Source: Parasitella parasitica
Taxonomy: Eukaryota > Mucoromycota > Mucoromycetes > Mucorales > Mucoraceae
DNA length: 51,582 nucleotides
Assembly (NCBI GenBank): GCA_025201805.1
Contig: MU619251.1
Location: 66,118-117,699 of the forward strand
Reading direction: 5' to 3'
Position numbers and translations under genes: made by a program. Shown here piece after piece: positions 14,439 to 24,777 of this stretch. Within the stretch, counting starts at the first letter, position 1. Each line of letters opens with the position of its first letter. The notes beneath the pieces are model-generated. The model worked only from the letters and a program-made list of their open reading frames with translations. It did not search any database and was not told the DNA's origin.

Positions 14439-15565
14439 ATGAACAATCTTCGATCATCTATAAATCATATGTGCTTTCGTTTTATGCAAAATTGGGATCA
14501 TCACAAGCTCAGGATAATCTATAGTTTATCCTTGTGCAACCTTGTATTCCAGGTACCAAGAGCTACAGAGCATACATGTTCATCTACTAACAAGAACCTG
14601 AAGATCTTTTTTGTCGCTTGTTCGTTGTATCAATCACGGCAACAGCCCTGTGACGAACCATTTAGACTCTATTTGGCAGTACACGCCATTTCGACATTAA
14701 TATCCACCTTGTTCAGCATGTATGCACACATCAAGATTTCAATGCTCTCAGATCAGGAGAGCCATTGTACAAGGAAAAAGCTGAAGAGGTATGAAAGAAA
14801 TATGCAGTATCGTTTTCAACTCATTTTGTAGCTGGAATAGATTGCATTTCATGATTAAAATTCCCTCGATCGCATGGTTTTTGTTTGGAAATTATCTGGT
14901 ACTTTTTAATTCAGCAATGCCCCGTCTTTTGACAGCTACAGAGTTGTTCAACGCGACTTGCATTATTGTCCTTCATGGCTATATTTTTTCGTAGCATCAT
15001 GTGTAGCTTCTTTCCTGCAACACGTGTTGTTGCCTTGCGTTCCAAGTGAGTCGTCCAACTTTAAATACATTCTTTTGTACTCATGAGTCGGCAGATACCC
15101 TCCTACTATTGCACACTATCGTGAGGGACGATCGGGGATCCATTCTGGATAGCTCTGGAGCAACTGACGAAGAGATATCCCAGCTATCAATATATTATTT
15201 TTCACCCACTACAGCCCTTCGTGGTGAAATCACAGCTCGTACAAATGACAAAGAAGCTGCCTTATCCATCTTAATACCTAACCAAGACAGTATTTGCGTG
15301 ATATGTTTGGCTCAATACGAAAAAAATGATGTGTTATGTAGATTGTGGTAGGTTTTCATATTGTTGCTTTCTCTTGACATATGCACTAATAAGTATGTTG
15401 CAATGTATGGATAGGTGCGAGCATCATTTCCACAAGAAATGCATTTCGGGATGGCTAGCAATAAATGCACTCTGCCCATTGTTCAAACGAGATTGCAGAG
15501 AGCAGCACTCAGCTGCGTCATCTACAGTTGTAGAGCTAAAGGACCATGCCATGCTGCTATTATAA
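14439..15565 (+). pseudogene. Multi-pass membrane RING-H2 protein with frameshift and degenerate RING
   Basis: Would be a membrane-bound E3 ubiquitin ligase. The reading shows hydrophobic segments (SLSLCNLVFQIFFVACSLY; YLAVHAISTLISTLFSMY; IPSIAWFLFGNYLVLF; LFNATCIIVLHGYIF), then DEEISQLSIYYF and a C-terminal RING: CVICLAQYEKNDVLC ... CEHHFHKKCISGWL ... CPLF. Likely introns start with GTACCAAG (with a TACTAAC branch site), GTATGAAAG, GTGAGTCG and GTAGGTTT (15348-15414). Two defects stand out. In the T6 run at 14984-14989 one base must be added to pass from HGYIF to the next hydrophobic stretch; as written TAG follows. The eighth zinc ligand is Phe (CPLF instead of CPLC). Either this is a decaying gene, or one defect is an assembly error and the RING is atypical. 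Confidence 0.6.
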
Positions 15566-15691
15566 ATATTTTGTGTTATATATCAAACCCATTCAACCCC
15601 CCCCCAGCAAAAAAAATATAATTAAGTGTACATGCTGCTGTTTGCCTCATTTTCAAACTAAATACATAGTAAAAAAGTGTGCATGATCTAT

Positions 15692-15955
15692 TTAGGAAAC
15701 GTGGCTGTTCATTGTCTGTAATATGCGTTCTGAACCATCAATCAAGACAATGGCCAATTGCCTTGAAAAAAATTCAATGCCTCATCGAAGGCTTGGCTGT
15801 TTAGCATGCGTAATAGTTACATTACAGAATCATTCGCTGTTATACAGAATAATGGGATATATAAACCAGAACATCATAAGATCGAGTAAATCTTGGTTCT
15901 TTCTTCAAAGGGAGCAAGAGGGCTTAGAGATATCCTTAATGTCAGCTTGGTCTTG
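15692..15955 (-). pseudogene. Possible decayed gene end (frameshifted)
   Basis: On the minus strand two stretches in different frames join naturally: SQAFDEALNFF in one frame and SRQLAIVLIDGSERILQTM in the next, ending at a TAA at 15692-15694. The break is at a seven-base A/T run (15766-15772). The combined reading looks like the amphipathic C-terminal helix of a real protein, but the sequence upstream is full of stops. I do not recognise the family. Confidence 0.3.
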
Positions 15956-17608
15956 AGTGATAGCATTCAATAAAGTATTTTTAGAAATCAAAAACATTCG
16001 GTAATCCTTGGATTGAACTATTCTATTTTGTTGTCCAATGTATGGCTCGAAAAGCCATTTTAAAGTGCTGCATGTGAGTGCTTGTTCCTGGAAAGCTTAG
16101 ATCTCGTGATCTTTTGTTTATCAAGTCAATCGCGCAGTAGCAAGCTAAAAATTGTTTGATACTGTACAGCTTCTTTGGTAGAGCAAGAAACGTTAGCGCA
16201 GAATTTGTTTGTAGCACTGCCATATACCCGCAAAAAATGCGCCTCGTATGGCAATTGAAGGAATTCCTTCTTCTACTGTTGCACCAACATCCGATAGGTG
16301 TCAGACGACGCCGAGCAGTGTATATCAGTGCACACTTGTTGAACACATAATATATAGTTAATGTCAGCTATTGGGAAATGTGTAGGTGACGGACTAATTA
16401 AAGATGTAACTTAGGTAAAGCTGCATTGCTGTCATATCTCCTTGAATTGTAGATCATGCATCGTATGCACATTTACTCACATTTAATCGCATTTTATATG
16501 ACTGTTGGCTGCGTTCACATATTATTAAATTAAGCAGAGTGTGCAACTTGAAAAATCGCCTTTTTTAGTAGGACCAGGTCCAATATCAAGTATTTCAAGC
16601 TATTTTACCTGACTTTCGACGTAATTTACTCTGTTGAAAGAGCTTGTATTTCCAATCAAAAGATATGGCTATTTATTTCACGCTTTGCTTCATATCTATA
16701 TTTTTTTTTTATAATTTTGTAAAGTTTTTATATATTTTTAATTAGTCTTAGAAAATGAGATATACTTGATCTAATGCCGACTTCTCAAAAATGCAAAAAC
16801 TTGAATGCAATTGAAAAAACCAAACAAAGCATTTGTCTATTCCTCGTTGGATTGTATTTATTTTGCTGTGTTATTGTTTATTTGTAACATATATATGAAA
16901 TGCTTAATATGATATTACTGTTTACAAAAAGTAATATTTGAGCATATGACATGCATACAAAAATAACTCTCGGATATGAACATACTTGTAAATACAGGTA
17001 TCCTAAACATCTTTGGAAATTGCTTAGAATTAGAGAGAGACGACAGGGTTGAGTTTATAGCTGGAAACAGGACCTGTCTTTTTGACTAAAAGTGTATGTG
17101 TAGTAGTAGATGGATATCAGGTCATCTCCCCTGTCGCTACTACTGCTAAATACGAAGTAGATGCATGTAATTATATAATTTAACCCTGTTACATATATAT
17201 ACATAATATAGTCGATTGAATAAGTGATTTATCCCTTCTTTCATTTGCGCAATTAGTCAATGGCTTGAATCATAAATTGAGAACGCAATACAGTGTTATA
17301 ATTATATATAAAACCATTTGGTTTCATTGTGGCGCGGAGGGGAGGCAGAATCAGAAACAATGGATTTTTTTAGGGAGACCGTTGAAGCGTATGATTTCCC
17401 TTTTCAATGAGGAGAAACTTAATAAAGAGAAAAAAAAAAAGGAGATCCATAACATTTGATGGGGGAATGAGGGACCTTGGCAGGCGTGTGACAGGCTGCT
17501 ACTTTGGATGCTCATGTTTGCTATATAATTTTTGATGGTAAACTAAAATTAGATTTCTTTTCTTTCTTTCCCTTTTTTCTCTCTACATTTTTAATTCTCT
17601 AAAACCAA
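15956..17608. other. Gene-poor interval with one open frame and a structured element
   Basis: AT-rich. A 107-codon minus-strand open frame at 16023-16346 has no recognisable domain and is probably chance. A compact region rich in inverted repeats lies at 17041-17143 (separate entry). From about 17560 the sequence becomes CT-rich, which fits the Sho1 promoter and 5' UTR. Confidence 0.55.
17041..17143. other. Nested inverted repeats, possible structured RNA or regulatory element
   Basis: CGACAGGG at 17041-17048 is a perfect complement of CCCTGTCG at 17129-17136. Inside, GACAGG (17042-17047) can instead pair with CCTGTC (17073-17078) around a GTTT/AAAC stem, and GTAGTAG (17100-17106) with CTACTAC (17137-17143). 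Several alternative stems in about 100 nt is more than the surrounding AT-rich DNA shows. Function unknown; it lies about 470 nt upstream of Sho1. Confidence 0.35.
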
Positions 17609-18724
17609 ATGGCTCAACGAATTGCAGATAATATATTCCTTTTGACAACAATGGCAGGTGCTTCGGTGCGTTTCTCATCTTTTTTTGCTGTTGTATAAAA
17701 TCACTGATTGTTTCCTCAATAGATCGCTTGGCTAATTGCATTTATTGGTGCCTGTATATTCAGAAGAGGTATCTCTGGCGGTGCCTGGTGGATCGTCGTA
17801 TACGAACTCCTATTAATCATGGCTATAAGCGCTACATTACTCACGAATACATATGCTCATTACAGAATGATGGTATGTATAAATCTCTCCCCCCCCCTTT
17901 TTTTTTATAGCAACCTACTCACACATAATATAGATCTTGACCTTTTTGGCTGCTAGTATTGCCATGCTAACCTTGCAGCTCGACTATGCCCTGCCAACGA
18001 CTAAATTCACTTCTGGATACAGAAATGGAGCCGGTGCTTATGCTGCTGGCTACATTATTCTCATTATCATTGAGGTAAGATATCGAGTTTTCATAGTATT
18101 GTATATGCGTATCATTGTTTAACTCATAAACCGCAGTTTTTGTGGGTCATTGTATTCGGTAGTGAGCCCGAAAGTTACATTGGAAGTTTTGCACCAGCAT
18201 ATTATGGAAATACTGTTGGCATTGCACAAAATTCAGCTCGCCACACTTCCTCACATGAATCACAACAATACGAAATGTCAGGCGATAAGGAAATCTTGGC
18301 CGAATCAGCAGGCGCACCTTATAGCAGCTACTCATCCACCAATGACCATGCCGTTGCACATGCTTCACCTCAGACTGTGACAACGCCTGTAACAGGATCA
18401 AACAATGCTGCCGCTAGCGCGGATATGAGCACGGAATACAAAGAGAAAGTAAAAGCGCTACATGCCTGTAAGTTGACAAGCGCAATATGATATTATCAAC
18501 CGTATTAATCTTATACGTGTGCTTTAGATCAAGCAAATCCTGAAGATCCAAATGAGCTGAGCTTTGGTAAAGGAGAGGTCCTTGACATCGTGGATAGAAA
18601 TGGCAACTGGTGGCAGGCCAGAAAAGCTGATGGAACAGTGGGCATTATTCCTAGTAATTACGTGAGTACGAGATTCTACATGTAACAAGAGATTGTCGCT
18701 AATGTAAATACACAGTTTGGTTAA
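17609..18724 (+). CDS. SHO1: High-osmolarity sensor Sho1 (four TM plus SH3)
   Basis: Plasma-membrane osmosensor and scaffold that recruits Pbs2-type MAPKK through its SH3 domain in the HOG pathway. Six exons, 17609-17665, 17723-17872, 17934-18074, 18137-18467, 18528-18661 and 18716-18724, give 273 aa. Four membrane helices ([63 protein letters not shown]) are followed by a Ser/Thr-rich linker and a complete SH3 domain: [37 protein letters not shown]. The linker is about 105 residues. The final exon encodes only Phe-Gly-stop, yet the Phe completes the NYF of SH3. All splice borders are GT..AG and phase-consistent. Confidence 0.93.
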
Positions 18725-19666
18725 TCTGCACTCATTCCCATAAAATCAACACATCTGCATCACTATCTCCTCCCCACCCTTTCCTCTTAATCTAATGTAT
18801 AATCAAATCACTATTTTCCAATAAATGTATTTTCCTCATGTCTCGACCCTTTTTTCGATGGCTTCACATAAAATTTCTGCAAGTTGATGAGTTATCTAAT
18901 ACTTTTAGAAGATTCTGACACGTTGTTTTATTTCATAGTTTCAACGTAATTAGTGTCACCTCCTGAATTAAATTTTACTACATGTAACATGTTAAAATCT
19001 TATCATAGGAGACTCCAGATCTACCCAACGCATTAAACATTTGAACGTAACCCGAGATCAATATTAATTATAACAGCGATATCTTTATTCTCAAGCGAAC
19101 TGTATATTGTCGTTCAACAATTCAACGATAGTACTACTATCTGCATGTATATCTATTCTACGAAAAAAGAATAGGAAGATCACTAGAACCATAAGGAACA
19201 ATTTCGCTTTTTTTTTTGTATTGCCTATCCAAAACATATATGCGTACGATTGATGAATTTAGGACATGTAGAGCACATGAGTATCATGTGTAAACTTTAC
19301 ATAACGGCATTCAATGCTCTGTGCCTTGGATTTCACATGAAAAAGAGGAATGATACTATGCAATTGCTAATATACATATATCGCTAATAAGGTCTTTACA
19401 TTATTGAGAAAAGGCTTGGAATGACATAACCTATAAATCTAAAATTAAACAATCTTCGAAGAAGAGAGACCAATGTATACGGTACAATAGATCTGATTTA
19501 TTACAAAATATGGCTCAGCAGTTTATTTCTGAAACAAGCAAGTATGACAGAGCTAACGCAACTATACCAACACACTATAAAAATGCAGAAATCGTTTTTT
19601 TCGATTGATTTTTTTTTCCCTCTCGATTTCTTGTGTCGTATCTCTGCTTTACAAGTTATAATTAGT
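18725..19666. other. Intergenic region downstream of Sho1
   Basis: AT-rich 0.94-kb interval. No coding sequence, RNA gene or clear element visible; its right end should contain the promoter of the beta-propeller gene. Confidence 0.6.
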
Positions 19667-20547
19667 ATGAACATTTTTTCTGGGCTAGACAAGAAGAAGA
19701 AGGAGGGAGAAGACGGTGACGCAGGATCTGATTCAGGTTCTGTTGTTCTGATGGAAGGAGACAACTTTAATCGTAACGATGTTTTGATCTGTGCAACTCA
19801 TGGAAAACTATACGCCATTCATAAGCGTGACGGAACACGACTGTGGCGAGCCAAATATCCTACTGGTGCTTATGGTGGCATCGTATCGTTGTTTGTTACT
19901 GATACAGATAAGCTTCTAGCCGGTGCTCAAGGTAAAACCGCCTGTGTAAACCTGATGAACGGAGAAACTATTTGGGTCAACAAAATGCCAGTAAGTAAAC
20001 TACTGCAATACAGATCAATGTGGTCAAACACTTCATACAGGGGTTTGGCGTAGAAGAGGTTTCCATAGTGACAACACCTAGTCGGTTTTTATCTCCACAA
20101 AAGCATCCCAATGACGCTCCACAAGATGATCTTCCACCGCCAGATTATCATAATGAAGGAACGCAAGAAAAGTCCGTTGTTATCGCCAGCAGTCGAGGAA
20201 GAGTGATGGGAATTGACGTCGATACAGGAGAAACATTATGGGTTTACAAATGTCCAGGAGGAGGGTTCAATATTCCCGTGTCAATTATAGAGCCTCCAAG
20301 CTTGGAAGATGGAAGACCTCATCAATTGGTTTATGTTGGCGCTGGCAAATGGGTGTACTGTCTTCAAGCCAGTACAGGTGATGTGGTATGGAGTGTTAAA
20401 GTATCTAATTCTCGCTTTGGGTATAGTTACATGACATTGGCGACTCCTTGGAGCTCCCGGCTCGCTGCAGAGGCTTACACTTCTTTCAGTCAGAGCCCTT
20501 CTGCTCAGACGCGAGACAGGATCAGACAGCAGGAAAGATCTTCGTAG
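19667..20547 (+). CDS. PQQ-like (quinoprotein-type) beta-propeller protein
   Basis: Predicted repeat protein of the quinoprotein alcohol-dehydrogenase-like superfamily. Two exons, 19667-19990 and 20041-20547, give 276 aa. PQQ-type blades are visible as ICATHGKLYAIHKRDGTRLW, LLAGAQGKTACVNLMNGETIW, VIASSRGRVMGIDVDTGETLW and VYVGAGKWVYCLQASTGDVVW: strand, Gly-Asp turn, Trp. No enzyme active-site residues or signal peptide are evident, so a binding or scaffold role is more likely than an enzyme. The start at MNIFSGLDKKKKEGED is preferred to an upstream in-frame ATG at 19544, which would add a low-complexity leader. The end is odd: after the fourth blade comes a polar tail, while another frame just beyond reads GKIFVAYRHGYI, like the start of a further blade. 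A lost intron or a frameshift may have shortened it. Confidence 0.7.
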
Positions 20548-20649
20548 CTTATCGGCATGGATATATAAATATATTGTTATTGTTATGTGTTGGTAAGCAT
20601 ATACAAATAAAGGCTTTAGAGAATCTCCAACGGAGATGCTAATTTTACA

Positions 20650-21752
20650 AAATTTTCAAAAAGAAAATTGGTGAGAAGATGATACTTTGATACTGGCTCC
20701 ATAGATCCTTAATCATTTGAACGGTTTTATCAAGTGCACAGGTTCTTTCTACGGAATTTGGCCATCTTGATTTTTCTTTAACGTTTGGCCATATATGTAA
20801 TGAGCAAGTGATTTTCTCTGGCTAACCATTAAATTACGACAATAGAATTCTGAAGTCCTGTGGGTGAGTGTTTCCAGAAGAAAACGTATGCTTCTTTTCT
20901 ATCATGATTTTTACAAACATGATTTCGGATAAGGGTTTCATACTGCTTGGCAGAAAGGGAGAGAATAGTCGCATAACCAATAGACTTTAATGATTTTAAA
21001 ATTTGCTCGTCAATCTTGCACGCATTTTTGAACTCTTCAAAATATTGAAGGATGAACTCAGGAGCCCTACTCCCATTACCTGCTAAGGTAGAAAATATAG
21101 CATAAACAAAATCTTGACTAATGATTGGCGTATCTTCATTGGCATCTGCACATTTCAGGATGATAAAGTTTGCAAATAATTAGCTTATGGTATAGGTAAT
21201 TTTGATAGCGTATTCCACCAAGTTGCTAATTGATTTCATGAATGTTGTATTTGTGCACGTGGTTTTAAGTGAAGACTTGATGGTGAAAGCTTCTGTCTTT
21301 TCGTTATCATTGTGTTGAACCACCTTCTTTTCTTTTCGATGTGGACAGAGTTTACTGGTAAACCTTGCATGATCTGTCTGTTTACATGAATGCCACAGCA
21401 TTGGTTTGTTGGATTTGGTTTGTTTCTTAAACTCCTCTAAATCAACTTTTTTGTCTTCTTTTTGTTGGACTTTCTTAGATAAAGTGAGGGTTTTGCTGGA
21501 AGAAGGACCCATATCACTAAATGAGCTAGCAATCTTTTCTGTTGAGCTAGGAGCCTTTGCTGTTGAACTCGAAGCATCGCTAGTGGGAATACCTGGTGTT
21601 GTCAATTCAGCCTTCTCTTCTTGGTGATTCAAATCTGCACCTAAAACATAGTAAGACATATATTCTTTTCGCAATGTATGTGTTAGATATTTACTTCTTA
21701 TAGCTCTCTTTCCTTTCCTATCTGGTGGATCGTCTTTATGTTTACGCTTCAT
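20650..21752 (-). pseudogene. Decayed zinc-knuckle-type gene, probably mobile-element related
   Basis: From ATG at 21752 the reading has a basic start (MKRKHKDDPPDRKGKRA), a probable intron, a Ser/Lys-rich linker and then a knuckle-like CKQTDHARFTSKLCPH. It stops at a TAA at 21180-21182, but the same frame runs on after it for about 115 codons (LFANFIILKCADANED ... EAYVFFWKHSPTG) to a stop at 20829-20831. Yet another frame is open further on (WPNVKEKSRWPNSVERTC). That is the picture of a gene broken by nonsense and frameshift changes. From memory, similar knuckle proteins (CxxCxxxDHxRxxSKxCP) are multi-copy in Mucorales; I cannot verify this here. Confidence 0.5.
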
Positions 21753-22290
21753 ATATGTGTGAGAAGTAAATTCAGGAAAGATAAAGAAGAGATGAACTTA
21801 CAACATTCAGTGATTTAATTGCATGATTTAGTATTGTCGTGTCTTTCCAAGATGTTTCATTAACCATATATCAAATCCATAAACCTTAATATATTGTAGA
21901 CTTGGCAGTTTTAGTAACAATCCAATAAATCTTTAAATAATAAAATCATTTGAGAACGAGATAGTCTGATGGACAAGGCATATTTAAAAGATGGGTCAAA
22001 GGCGGCATAAAAACGTCGGATATACTCTACCTCAAATGTTAAATGAAGAAGATTATTATTGATTCTGATAATTAATGCTAGTTCAGGGTATTTGGAACGA
22101 CTTGAAAATCATATCGTCCAAAGCAAGATTTCAGGCATAAAACCGGAGTGTTGTTGTTGGCATATTCAATAGAATTGCCGGCATAGCATGCTGGAATCCA
22201 CAGTCATAGAAACTGCGATGAAAAAGCGTTTTTAAACAAAGATCGAGGGGTTATGGGGTTGCTTGTAACTTCTTCTTCTGTTTTCACAAC
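21753..22290. other. Intergenic region upstream of the MBOAT gene
   Basis: About 540 nt of AT-rich DNA without a coding signal. Contains the acyltransferase promoter. Confidence 0.6.
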
Positions 22291-23914
22291 ATGATAAATC
22301 CAGTTACAAGGATTTTGAGTAGTGCCACAGGCTTACCAGAGCCTACACTTCGCTTGCTATTGACAGTAATTCTTGCTTACCTAGCAGCCTACGCTTATAA
22401 CAAGAAATTCTCGGCCCCAGATGCAGTCAAGTCAACTGCTGCAAACCGCACAAATTATCTTCTCGGTTGGGGATTAGTGCTCAACTTCTTCTTCAACATG
22501 TTCAGTATCTACCATTCTTTGGCCACTGTCGCTGTAAGTTATGCTATTTGCTTTGGAGTGGGAGAACAGATGGGTGATCGCAAATCAGCTGCTGCCGGTG
22601 TATGGCTTTTTAACGCTGCTTACCTAATGCTTGGCTACTACTTTATGCAAACCGACGACTACGATATTACATGGACCATGACACAGTGTATCTTGTGTTT
22701 ACGTATGATGGGCTTTGGATTTGACTATTACGATGGCCGTAAACTGTTTACTGTTGCAGGACCTCCTACACAAACCGAGCTTAAAACCGTTCCTGAGGAT
22801 GAATTGAACAAAGCTGCCATCAGGGAGACAGCCCTCAAAAAGTCACCTGCTGCTTTACCTCTATCCTTCTTGGCTGACACTCCTATTGTCCAGTTACCTA
22901 GTCTCGTTGAAACGCTTGCTTATGCTTTGTTTCCTTCTGCTTTCTTGGTAGGGCCTCAATTCTCATTTTCATTATTCGCAAAGTGGATCAACCATCACGA
23001 GAAGGATTTACTGCTAACAGATGAGCAGAAGGAGGAACGGGATCGCGCCCGGACCTTGTATGTGTGGCGTTCTGTCTTGCTGGCCATTATCTATTTGGGC
23101 GCTCAGCAAACTATCGGTGCAACATACTCTACTTCGTATTTATTGACTGATGAATACAGTAATTTACCTTTATGGCAACGACTTTTGATTTTTCCTATCG
23201 CTGGAAAGTTCGCCTATGTAAAATATATTGGTATCTGGTTACTGACAGAAGGTTTGCATATAACTAGGGAGAAGAGGGGGTGGGGGTGATACGAATTTAA
23301 GGTTTTTGGGGTTTGGGGACTAAATCATTGCTTTTTCTACAGGTGCTACTGCATCATTTGGTATTTCATATGAAGGAGATAACGAAGAAGGTCATGCTCT
23401 CTTTAGTGGATTAGCTAATGCTCTGCCTGGTATATTCGAAACTGCAACTTCTATTGATCATGTCATCAGTGCATTCAATATTAATACCAATCTTTGGTCT
23501 AAATACTACGTATTCAAGCGCCTCAAGTTTCTTGGTAATAAGCAAGCATCTCAATTCGGTACCTTGGCATTCTTAGCCATCTGGCATGGTTTCCATGCCA
23601 TGTACTTTATCACCTTTTTGTTGGAGTTCCTCTACGTTCAATGTGAGCTTGTTCTTCGTAAGCGTCTGGTCCCCATTGTACAACCCTACACCAAAAAGAA
23701 TGACATCTACTATAAGGTTTGGAAGTTTACGGCTTGGGTCGCTTGTCAGTTGTGTATCACTTATGCTATTGTTGGTTTCGAACTCTTGAGTTTAAAGAAA
23801 TCTTACATTGCTTACAAGAATGTTTATTTCCTTGGTCATATTGCTATCATCGTTATTCTTGGCGGCAATATGCTTTTACCAAAGCCAATGTCTCTTAAGA
23901 AAAAGAGTCAATAA
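22291..23914 (+). CDS. ALE1: MBOAT lysophospholipid acyltransferase (Ale1/LPCAT type)
   Basis: ER membrane enzyme that re-acylates lysophospholipids from acyl-CoA (Lands cycle). Two exons, 22291-23251 and 23343-23914, joined by a 91-nt intron, give 510 aa, close to the usual size. About ten hydrophobic helices are spread over the length. The family residues are present: the conserved Asn region NINTNLWSKYYVFKRL and the active-site His in LAIWHGFHAMYF. GFGFDYYDGRK and PSLVETLAYALFPSAFLVGP are also typical of the Ale1/LPCAT branch. The C-terminus is Lys-rich (KPMSLKKKSQ), matching an ER-retrieval signal. The first exon carries G-rich DNA right at the donor. Substrate head-group preference is not visible. 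Confidence 0.93.
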
Positions 23915-24777
23915 TTGTGTGCATATTCTTGTATGATTTAAAATATTTTACCCAAATTGTTTATTCTTGTTTTATCAATAGTATATGCATTAGAAGATAC
24001 TATATCGTGTCAATTTTACCAAAACTTTGAAAACACTGCCCACTTTTCTGACATTTGTGTGAGGCTAAATTGCCCATAAAACCATAACCTAACTTGCAAA
24101 AACATTTGTGTTCATTTTTTTTTTTTTTTTTTTTGATATCTATAGAGTTATCAGATGCTATCACAAATTTTCATATCAGAATTGCATATAATCGATTATA
24201 GGCTTCCATAAGCATCAAACTAAACACTGTCTTATGCGCCATAAGAACAGGCATGATCATCGCTATGTGAGCATTCTTTGTGCAAAGGCATTGGCGTTTA
24301 TATCCATGTAAATATTTTTTTCAGCCAGCTTTTTATGAATTAAAGGCATCATGCGTTGGGAACAACAAGATATGTAGCAGATGAGACGGACTCGGGAGTA
24401 TATTCATTTCTGATCTTAGGTACACCAGTAGATGTCTTCAAGTAGACAAAAGCCGTTATTTCTTTATATCATGATAGCAAAGAGAAGATGGTTTAAAAAA
24501 TATGTGATAGCAGAGCCATTGTATCAGTATTATAAGCATAACTATTTGTCGTTATCAAGTCTGGCACGATTATGAGAGTGAACAGCTTGAACAGCTTACA
24601 GCCTCGCGAAGCAAAACAGACCTGCTGGCCGCCGCAATCAGTGCAGACCAGCTCGTCTGTTTCATATTAAAAATTCATGAATTAATAAACTAACCAACAA
24701 TTTGGTATTTTGCCAAGCATAAGTTTTTAAATGAGCAAATATAGCAGCCCCATTGAAAGAGAAATTTATTATTTAAA
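23915..24777. other. Intergenic region between MBOAT gene and SEC1
   Basis: Convergent genes flank it. It contains a T-run at about 24116-24134 and a small GC-richer island at 24590-24660 with an imperfect hairpin. No coding sequence seen. Confidence 0.6.
24617..24659. repeat. Imperfect inverted repeat (hairpin)
   Basis: CAGACCTGCTGG (24617-24628) pairs with CCAGCTCGTCTG (24648-24659), 10 of 12 positions, around a 19-nt GC-rich loop, in AT-rich surroundings downstream of SEC1. Confidence 0.5.

Noticed and set aside
16023-16346. 107-codon minus-strand frame
   Set aside because: No recognisable motif, and a plus-strand frame overlaps it; treated as chance.
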